From: Teratosphaeria epicoccoides | Lineage: Eukaryota > Ascomycota > Dothideomycetes > Mycosphaerellales > Teratosphaeriaceae | Length of the DNA: 64,000 nucleotides | Direction: 5' to 3' | Assembly: GCA_021401465.1 (NCBI GenBank) | Contig: JADDMT010000056.1 | Coordinates: 7,374 to 71,373, forward strand | Shown: in pieces, positions 11,319-20,341 of the stretch | Numbering within the stretch: the first letter of the stretch is position 1 | How the letters are laid out: every line of letters begins with the position of its first letter | Notes under the pieces: generated by a model | What the model saw: the letters and a program-made list of their open reading frames with translations, nothing else | What the model was told of the DNA's origin: nothing | Database searches by the model: none | Made by a program: the position numbers and the translations under genes

Positions 11319-11336
11319 TTTTTTTTTTTTAGTGAG

Positions 11337-14300
11337 CTAAATCACAATAATGTAAAACTAATCAAGATCATCAGATAATGTATTGTGTTAATTATTTTCT
11401 TCATTATTACTTGAAGACTAGCTAGAACTTGTATTGTTAGTTTGCTGAGAATTATCAAATAACTTATCTAAATCTAATGAATCAGTCTTTTCCATTCAAT
11501 CCTGATTTCTGTTAGAAGGTATATCAGGATTAACATAGCTGTCTGTGTAATCATTATTTACCATGTTTTTTAACCTTTTATCCTTAATTCAATAATCTTT
11601 ATGAGTATGAGACGTTTCAATTTAACTAGGGAGAGGAGGTATAGGATCTCCATCTTTAACCTGTGTAGTTATCATAATAATGGGTTTTTTAGAAGCATTA
11701 ATTTTACTCATATAATTTTCTCTAGTAAGAGAATTGTCTTCTTGAGTAGTTTCTTTAGCTTTTAGATTTTCCGTATTATTATTATTATTATCATTATCAT
11801 TAACTTCAAAATCAGTAAAGCTAGGGGATAATATACTTACAACACTACTAGATCTTATCTCTCTAACTAATTTATCGAATTCATTTTCCGATTTAGTATA
11901 TAAAGGGGAATCAAGATTAAGCGGATTTTCATCTACTTTAATTTTAGATATGAGATCTTCTAAAAATTTAGCTTGTTCCTGAGTTATTATACGAACACTA
12001 GCATCAGGATTTAAAGTTAATATAGAGTTAATGTAATGACTCTTGTAGTTATCCTGTATTAAATGAAATAAATCTACTTCTCTGTAATGATCTTCATCAA
12101 ATAACCTAGTTAAACCTTCATATATATTGTCATCTTTCTCCTTTGAAATGTAATCAGTATCTTTTTCCTCTGAAATGTAATCTGTTATATCAGAGGAATC
12201 TTCATTGTAGGGATCAAAAGAAGTAGTGTTATTTACAGGGTTAGTACAGTCATTTGTAAGCTTAGTAGTTTCTGACTAAAAAGTCTCAATCTGATTATTA
12301 TCTAAATCATAGTCAGCAGATCTATCACTTAAATTATCATTATAATTATCTTCTGTAAATTCTTCGTTTAAACCTTTACCAAATACATAGAATACTACAA
12401 ATATAATTAATAATGAATAACTAAAGAGATCTCTTAAATCAAAATAATTTTTAGTAATAATATTAGCTTTATAAACATCACTTAAAACAAAGGAAAACAG
12501 AGTACTCTTATCAGAATACAAACTAATAATATCTGAATATTTCCTAATTATGCTTAACGAAAGTACAGGAGGTGTATACAAGATTACGTCTTTATCTATT
12601 GTATTAATATTTATAGGAAGTGTATTAACTCATACAGATTTATCATATATTTTATTCCTTTTAAGGTAAACATTACTTCTAAGTAATACTTTTTGGTCCT
12701 TAATTTCAACACTTCCTTTAGTATAATCCTTAACACTTGTTGTTTTTGATCCTAATATATCATTATTATATAAAAGAGATAAGTAATCGTTATAATCAAG
12801 TTTAACAGCTTTTACACCCTTAGCTTTTTTAATCAAACTGCCATCTTCTAGTGTTAAACAATAAGTTTTTCCACTTATAAATATACCCTCTTTTATTACG
12901 TATTCTAACTTAAATTTACCTAACTCTGTTTTACTTACTAAATCTGTAGGTAAAATTATATCAGTAACAATACTATTAGTGTCAGAATAGTAAATATTTC
13001 TACCTATAGATAGAATATCTATTTTATATTTACTAATAATAATTCTAGCATAAGCTGTTACAGCTGCACTAATTACGATAGAACTTGCAGTTTGACTTTT
13101 AAGTTCTGAATCAGAGTTCTCTTTTAAGACCTTATTAAAGTCTAGACCTAAGCTGTCTATTAACTCATAATTTAACCTACTACTATAAGTAGTTAAGTTC
13201 ATACTCCCTATGGTTGTATGATTTCTTATCTTCCTTATATGACACATTTCTTCAAATTTATCATTAGTCAATAACTTAGTTTCATATTTTTCAAGATTAA
13301 TCCCGAAACGACCTATAAGATTATTTAATAAACTTTTAGCTAAAGATTTTTCTGTTGAATTTGAAGCAATTGCTTTCTCATGATAGACATCCTTAATATA
13401 CGCATCAAACACGTTACTAACATGATTAAACTCATAACCTTTTAATATAGTAATTTTGTAACTGAATTCTAAACAGAATTTAAGCTCTTCACTAAAATAC
13501 CATCCTTCTTAAACACCATGGGGAAATATTAAACCAGTTTTTATTCTATAAGGTAACAGACCCAAATATTTAATATTAACGTTAATTGCGTCTATTCTAC
13601 AGTAAAAGAAACCAAATAATTTCCCTATATCCTAAGAACTAGATATTAGTAATTTTTTACAAAATATACTAGGCATATCTTTTAGAGAAGCAAAAGGATA
13701 AAGACTATTTATATCGTAATAATATAAATTTTTACCATGTGGTTTGTACACCTCTGTAATCCCTCCATAGTATGCCTTTTTTATATCAGAATACATACTC
13801 TTTTAGTTTATTAAAGGTATATTATTCTCATAGTATTTTTTCATAAAAAGGTTTAAAGCTAGACTGGATATAGTAAGACTTTTAGTCATGTCTATGTCAT
13901 ATTTCAGAAATAAAGTCTTATTCGCTTTACTTAATACTTGATAAAGAGTTTCTAGATCTAGTTGTAAATATTTTAAACTTTCATCTTTAAAACTTCAATT
14001 TTCTGAATATAATTTTTCATATTCTTTCTGAGGTATATTTTCAAAATAATTCATAGAAGGAGTAATACTAGTATAGAACAGAGTGTCTTGAATACTAAAC
14101 TTATAAGGAAAGTATGACTTATTATAACTACAATTATAAGTAATAGCCAAATTTCTTAAACTAGAGGTAAACATAGCGTAACTATCTTTAATAGTAAGAC
14201 TTGAATTATTTTTATCAATTCTTATAGACAGAATATTGTCATTTCTATGTTTAAGACGTAACTTATACTAATCTTTGATGTTATTACACTTGTCATTGTA

Positions 14301-15518
14301 ATCAATTAATACTTTAAGAAGAAAAACGATATCATAACCTCCTAAATTGTGACAATAGAAAGTAGTTTTACTGTATTTACTACGTAATAATTCATTTACT
14401 AATTTTAATACTAAAGTATTACTATAGTAATTAGTGTCTATATAGAACATTATAGCTTTGTCATTTAAGTAACTTCTAAAACCTAAAGCATAAACTTTAT
14501 ATGTACTATCTTTAGCACAAAAAGTTTCTAAATCTATAACACCTATATTAGAATTCTCATGGTTAATGAATTCTTTATGCGACTTAGATGCTTTTAAAAC
14601 AGACAATTTACTCTCTATGAAAGAAGATAAGATAACATCATCTTTAATAATTAAAACATTCTTACTAGAGACTCTCTTAACACTATTATCAACTAGTAAG
14701 GTATTAGTAATATCCTCAATTATGTTACCTTGATTATTTAAACGTATTTTCCTGATACAAATGTCACTTAAATAATGAATACCTAGAATACAAAAAGAAG
14801 AGTTAATAATAACTTTGTAAAACTCAAAGTTTACTGATAAGTTATGTAACTTAGGATCCATACTAAAAGCATCTGATAAAGAAACAACCTCTCTAGTAGA
14901 ATTATCAATGTAATTAACATCAACAATTTTACTATCTTCTACTCTCTTGTTAAGTTTTTTACCTAAGTAATTACTGTTAACAGAAACAGGAATAATAGTC
15001 TTATTAGCAAAGTACTTACTAATAAAACCACTCTCATCATAAATATCGTTACTAGATTGTTTAAATTTACTTATAACATTACTACTAACATCAATAAAAG
15101 TTAGAATTATATGGTTAACTGTACTTTCACTATATTGATATCTATCTAATAAAACAATTAACCTCTCTAATATGAATGATCTAAAAACCTCATAGGAATT
15201 AAGATCTAAATATCTGAAAAGAAATTGACTACTAGCAAATTTGTATTAATTATCATTAAAACCAACTTTGATATAAACAATATTATTACTAATTAAAGTA
15301 TTATCTAATACACTAATAAGCTTATCCTTACTAGATAAATGACGTAAATTAATAATTACAGTTTTTCTCTTATTCTTTAAAAGTTGTTGATTAACCTTAC
15401 TAGAAAAAGGACTCTCGAAAGAATCTCAGTCATTTTTTTTTGTTATACAAGAGGAAAAGGATCTCCCCCTAATCAAAGTAGGTAGATTTTTTATAGAAAT
15501 AAATAAGCTATTTAACAT
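11337..15518 (-). pseudogene. Protein-primed family B DNA polymerase of the plasmid, long C-terminal extension, ten premature stops
   Basis: One frame of 1,394 codons runs from ATG 15518 (inside the right inverted repeat) to TAG 11339-11337. Exonuclease motifs are DLET (codon 329) and FYCHNLGGYDIVFLL (near 14330). Polymerase motif A is YYYDINSLYP (codon 602 for Asp), motif B is LLNNLIGRFG (about codons 730-738) and motif C is YYSDTNS (codon 848), where the family has DTDS. Premature TAA/TAG begin at 15248, 14270, 13805, 13634, 13511, 12278, 11624, 11420, 11390 and 11360. TGA stands for Trp at 15428, 13997, 12632, 11591 and 11498. There is no frameshift. The N-terminal part should act as terminal protein. 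About 400 C-terminal codons hold a hydrophobic stretch (YSLLIIFVVFYVFG) and an Asn/Asp-rich tail. Confidence 0.93.
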
Positions 15519-16037
15519 TTTATTATATAATATTATAAACTGAGGACAAAACCCTAAGGAACTTTAGTTGTTATTACTTATAACAAAAGGCGTACAGGAC
15601 AACTTCACTAAAGTTTTAAGCACTACTCTCCCTAAGAGAAATCAATATGAATGGAAGTATTTGTCATAACCCGATGTTATGCTTAAAATCACTTGCGTGT
15701 ACTAATAACTAGTCTAAATATTCCCTAAGAAATCTGCTAACAATTAAGGACTATCGAGCTTACGTTTTGTATATTATTCTACATAACCTAACCCTAACAA
15801 TACGAATAAGATATTATATATTAACCTCTAGACTTAAGCAAGAAAAGAGTAATAAAATTAGGGAAGAACCTGAACTACTTGAGATACATAGAACAAGGGA
15901 GAAAAGTCTTGTCTAAAAACGTTTTAGGGTGTAAGACTAAAAAAAGACTTTGAAAAAAAACAAATGAAATGAAATAAATAAAGTACTCTCTCCATAGATA
16001 GGTAAAAAAAGTAAGCGTTAAGGTGCCATTACCCCCC
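15445..16037 (-). repeat. Right terminal inverted repeat of the plasmid
   Basis: This 593-bp arm is the mirror of 7278-7868. It ends in CCATTACCCCCC at 16037, directly next to ordinary chromosomal sequence. It holds the first 24 codons of the DNA polymerase frame, which are identical to those of the RNA polymerase frame on the other side. Confidence 0.95.
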
Positions 16038-16275
16038 GCCCGGCAATGCCTTCTTCGACACCGCTATAATACTCCTAGTTTCCTTCTCGTCCGCACAAGT
16101 TTTCCAGAAGACGCCCGTCCACAGTACATCGTACTCCGCGCCAGCACGGACTCTGCACGACCCAGCATCGACAGTCACTACCTATCGTTCGCCGACGATA
16201 CTTCGGACTACGACAGCGCCAAAAAGTCGACGCCTGTGCAGCCCGAGATAAATCAGCCCAGCAAACATAATTGCA

Positions 16276-16584
16276 ATGCACATTCCACTGCACGCAACCA
16301 TGCTCCTGGTAGCACTCTCAGCTACCGCGCAGGAATTCGACGTGTGTGACACATCTCAAGCCGGCAAGAACCGCTGCAGTGTCAACAGCATGATCCTCGA
16401 GTTCTGCAACCCGCGGACTTTGCTATGGGAGGTTTTGAAGAGTTGTGGGGCTGATCTGAAACGCAAATGCACCTGTGTCTCCTACTGCACTCTTGCGGTC
16501 TGCTACAACCAGTGTCACAAGCGCGGCGACTCTGCCGCACCAGTGTGCGGCCTCTTGCCGTCAGGAGAGAGACCTCCGGCGTGA
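16276..16584 (+). CDS. Small secreted cysteine-rich protein, effector candidate
   Basis: The 102-residue product starts with a short hydrophobic signal peptide (MHIPLHATMLLVALSATA, likely cut before QE). The mature part of about 84 residues has ten Cys, including a dense cluster KCTCVSYCTLAVCYNQC. Such even-numbered Cys content with a secretion signal is typical of fungal apoplastic proteins and effector candidates. I recognise no named family. The gene lies only 239 bp outside the plasmid border. No intron is needed. Nearby stop-rich frames make the start at the first ATG of the signal peptide the natural choice. Confidence 0.6.
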   Translation: MHIPLHATMLLVALSATAQEFDVCDTSQAGKNRCSVNSMILEFCNPRTLLWEVLKSCGADLKRKCTCVSYCTLAVCYNQCHKRGDSAAPVCGLLPSGERPPA

Positions 16585-17541
16585 GGGGAAGATGGATCGA
16601 GTGCGACTGCAGATGTCAAGCAGGGGACTCATCTCATCAGCTGGCATCATGACCAAGGATCGGACACGCTATTGATGATGGGCTCGAGCTAGAACGGACG
16701 CTGCGAGCAATTCGTAGTCGTGCGAGTCCTTCGTATTCTTTGCAGAGGCCCTTGCGTAGGCAACCAATGTATGAGACCATGAAAGTCCACATGAACTTGC
16801 TCCTCCCTTGCATGAATATCATGCCGTTTTTTCTTATGCTATCTGGTTTGACCACCTGCAGGTATTCACAACATCTCATCGAACGCTGAGGTTCTTGATC
16901 TACCTGCATGACAATCTACATGGGTTGTATGCACTCCCCAGATCATTGAGTTGCAGTAGTCGAGTGTCGGATCGTCGCTCGATCACTCACAAAGGCCACG
17001 TTGGCAAGGCGCAATGCAATATAGTGGCGATAGTCACGAATAATCTAAGCGTAAGATAACAAATCTTTACCGTTACTTGCGCAAAGGGCGCGTGTTATAT
17101 GTTTCGCTTCTTCCTGTCGCCCACATTCACCTCACTTGCATCGATACCGTATTTGATGCATTCGCCGCAAGATGCATGTTCTCCGCCTGAGACATGTCAT
17201 CCCGTTCGAGAGACTGCAAGGTATCGCCAGGGCCCAGATGACCTCGGCGCAAGAAGCCGTCCACATTCCACTTTCGACCCCCACGCCACCACACCCACTG
17301 GAATGCACATATGCAAGCACTTACGGTCTCAGATATGCCTACGCGCAATCGCGCGATCCAGCGCGGCTGGATCAAGAGTTCTGTGCTCGAAGCTGTAGCA
17401 CATGCTGCCTCCCAAGCACATACTCCATTGATGATATATCTGCCTACCTTTTCGACCCAGTATGAAGCAGGTCCGGCCGCTGTTTTCCTGGCTGGTGCTC
17501 CTTGCTAGAATACGATTCGATGATTCACGACGGTGAGCGAC
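16585..17541. other. Intergenic, no gene recognised
   Basis: Short open frames occur on both strands but none has a domain, convincing codon pattern or splice structure. The stretch lies between the secreted-protein gene and the membrane-protein gene. Confidence 0.5.
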
Positions 17542-19164
17542 ATGGACCGCAATCCTGCCAGACGCAATGAGGAATTACGAGCTGCATTGATGGGACAAGA
17601 TACAGAGAAGAATATAAGCCTTTATGAGGTCCCACGAAGTGGTAGAAAGATGAGTTTGGGTACCATCGTTGGCTTTCAACATGTCCTGCTTTGGTGCTCA
17701 GCATTTTTGTTGGCGAGCGAGACTTACATGCTCGTGATCGATGCCATCACGCCGGAGATATTACCATCGCCGATTGTGCTAATCTTTGCGGTGAGTCGAA
17801 ATCACCATCCTCGAGCATCTGAGAGTCTGTGGCTCTGACAAGCAGCAATAGGCCACCATGTCTATCATCTATCTCTTCTTCCACAATATCGCAGCCTTGC
17901 TGACAAGCAAAGGAAGTCGGGGGCGAAGAGACGAACCTGGAGCCGTTATGAGGTGGCTTGCGGTAATCGTGCTTCGCTTCGACGTCACAATCTGGCTGGC
18001 AGCATGCTGCATCAATGTCACGTTCACAATTGCAAAGCAGCCGTATTGCTTCTTCTCAAAGACCGCTGCGAACATGAAACCCATAGACGAGGGCAACACC
18101 TGTATCATCCAGAGAACAGGAGTTGGCGCCAGTCTCCTGGCACTGTATGTGGCCCATCAGGAGGTCTGAGATTCAGACACAGCTGACAGAATGCCAGGCT
18201 CGCTTCATTCGTACTCTTCGTACTCATACACAAGACTCTATCTCCTTTCCGAGCCCACCTCTTTGGCATCGCGGCAGCGCCAGACCTGCTGCTTCATCAA
18301 GCTCCATACAAAGCTTCCGCCACAAAGGCCATGTATTCTGAGATGTCCTTCCAGTGCCGCTCATCTTCGTCTCTCGCCCGACATACTTTGACCAGGCCGC
18401 CACCTCCATTCGATCGATCCAACAGCGACCTGCTGCCCGCATGCCCAGAGACACCCGCGCTAGGCCTCGGGATCCATACGCCTCCAAAACGGGGGACTGA
18501 TGCCTCGCTGCTCACGCCGAAACCATCTCTTGCATCGCTCAGGCCCGGCGCAGCTATCAGCTCGCAGCCGCGATCTTCGCCGCTACCGCCACTCCCCGTG
18601 TACCTCTACGCCAGACATTACAAGCCTGGTTCATCTCAACGCCTGACTCCCCGATACCAGCTCGGGCGCAGCAGCAGCGGGCGAACGATGCGTCTGGCTT
18701 TCCCGTCGCCGGCTGCATTGAAAATGAACCTGCCCTCTGATCTGGATAGATCGGAATCCATGTCGAGCATTTACAGTCGAAGAATTAGCGGCGAGAGTCT
18801 TCAACCGACACGTCTAGGCGACACGGGCAGGACGTACAGTACGAGTACTGTGTGTACTTCAGTCAAGAGCCCTTTGAGCACGGTGCAGAGAGGTCCTGCT
18901 TGGGTTAAAGTGGCGCCGGTGGAGCATAAGAAGCGGAAGCTGGATAAGAAATGGTCATTTGAGTGTGACTCGGATGACTCAGATATTGACGATGCGGCGA
19001 CTCTGCAGGCGAGGCTACCTGCAGTCACTGTAGCGAGGACGGACGGTTACACGAGTCTGGCTAGGAAGGCAACGGACCCGGGCTATCAGCAGGCCGGTGA
19101 AGGTGCGGGCCTTGTGAAGCCCAGTCCATTACATGTTCGCAAAGCGGACCGGCTAGCGGTCTGA
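17542..19164 (+). CDS. Multi-span membrane protein with long cytosolic tail, unknown function
   Basis: Three exons join in phase: 17542-17790, 17852-18144 and 18198-19164. The introns are 61 nt (GTGAGT...AG) and 53 nt (GTATGT...AG). The product of about 502 residues has hydrophobic segments around VGFQHVLLWCSAFLLASETY, PSPIVLIFAATMSIIYLFF, WLAVIVLRFDVTIWLAACCI and SLLALLASFVLFVLIH, that is about four to five spans. The last 270 residues are polar, rich in Ser, Pro and Arg, with an acidic SDDSDIDD patch, probably disordered and cytosolic. A four-span MARVEL-like layout is possible, but I cannot assign a family. The second intron choice is supported because it completes the last membrane span. 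Confidence 0.6.
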
Positions 19165-19346
19165 AGGCTTTGGAGATCACGAGATCATGACTTGGACATC
19201 GTAGTCCAGCTGCTGTTGGCTACGACTGCTGTTGGTGGTATACAATCCTCCAACACACTATCCCTCGAGGCTCCCCGCACCCACGACAATGCTCCATCCA
19301 TATTCCGACAAAAACACCACCAGAACCCAAGACTCAACTTGAGCCT

Positions 19347-19638
19347 CTACGGCCCAACGAAAAACTCGCACGTCCCCTGCATACACCACCCAGGCTGCAG
19401 CAAACCCTACAATCGAGCGAGTCAGCCTAACGACTGAAGAAGCCAACGTAGCGCAAGCGCCAAGCTCGATGCGTACAATTTTCCGGTGCCAGCAACTGTC
19501 ACCGCTCTTCTTGCCTTCGCACGCCTTCTTGTTCTCTTTGTCGGGGGTGAGAATTTTGGCCGGGCGGCGAGCGGCGAGAGCGAGGGCTCTGGACGACGGC
19601 AGCAGGAGCGCGAAGGCGATCCAGGAGCGGATGTCCAT
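19347..19638 (-). CDS. Small secreted protein with four Cys (ACxGKKxGDSC motif)
   Basis: Two exons, 19638-19477 and 19406-19347, are separated by a 70-nt intron (GTACGC...GTAG) in phase 0 and encode 73 residues. The N-terminus MDIRSWIAFALLLPSSRALA is a signal peptide. A lysine-rich middle follows, then ACEGKKSGDSCWHRK and GWCMQGTCEF. Short fungal secreted proteins with an ACxGKxxGDxC core and two more Cys near the end are common, and this one fits. Its function is unknown. A 44-G tract lies about 105 bp upstream of the start. Confidence 0.55.
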
Positions 19639-19740
19639 GGTGACGTTTTTTGTGGCGGACTGGTGAGTAGTTGAGCGGGGTTGGTCGTTGTTGAGGTGGG
19701 TGGGAGGGAAAGTGCTTACGGTGGAAGCGAAGATCGGTCT

Positions 19741-19742
<2 letters not shown>

Positions 19743-19786
<44 letters not shown>
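19743..19786 (+). repeat. Homopolymer of 44 G
   Basis: An uninterrupted G44 (C44 on the minus strand) sits in the presumed promoter of the small secreted protein gene that starts at 19638. It could be a true homopolymer, able to vary in length and form G-quadruplexes, or an artefact of sequencing or assembly. Confidence 0.9.
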
Positions 19787-19787
<1 letters not shown>

Positions 19788-20341
19788 GTGGGTGGCTGTC
19801 TGTCGCGCTGCAGTGGGAGGAGCGTCGAAAGGGATCAGAAACTCTGGAGGGAGTCACAACCAGACGAGCTTACGTATGTATCGCTACACTATGTACATAC
19901 ATCACATCATCCCCACCCCCCGTCCCGCCCTTCGGTCTCCGAACCACACACACAGATACACATACATACACACCCACACAAGGAGAGAGAAAGAGGGAGA
20001 AACCAAAAATGTCTCCAAAAATTCCACCCAGCAGCCCGAACTCCCCGCTCTCACTCCCAGAACAGCAGCCTTGGCATCCCGCTCACCTCAACCCTTCTCT
20101 CTCTCTCGAAACCCAACGCATCAATCTCTTGAAACCCAACAAATCACCAACAAGCAGCTGCCCCCGCGTGACCGCCCTCCCTCCCACCGAGCTTCCGGCG
20201 CGCCGTGCGGCCCAGCAGCCTCGACACGTTTCCGTCGCAGACTGCTCCTTTCCTTCCCCACCGCCCGTCCGCCGACGACGACATTGTCGGAAATCTGCAC
20301 ACCCACCTGCCGGTACAATCGCACACTCCCGCCTACTTAAT

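Larger units (their letters stand above)
7278..16037. mobile_element. Integrated linear mitochondrial plasmid (invertron, kalilo/maranhar type)
   Basis: The segment is bounded by inverted repeats (7278-7868 and 15445-16037) that start with GGGGGGTAATGGCACC on each outer end. Between them lie two large convergent genes, a phage-type RNA polymerase and a protein-primed family B DNA polymerase. This is the standard gene set of linear fungal mitochondrial plasmids. The sequence is strongly AT-rich, unlike both flanks. TGA encodes Trp in both genes. Both genes carry premature TAA/TAG codons, so this copy cannot be expressed. Removing the 100-N gap and the 127-bp duplicate next to it gives about 8,533 bp, close to the size known for kalilo. 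No target-site duplication is evident. A chimeric scaffold is the main alternative, but the RIP-type stops argue for a real nuclear copy. Confidence 0.92.

Noticed and set aside
16023..16349. Plus-strand frame crossing the plasmid border
   Set aside because: It begins inside the inverted repeat by chance and overlaps the better supported secreted protein; composition is not protein-like.
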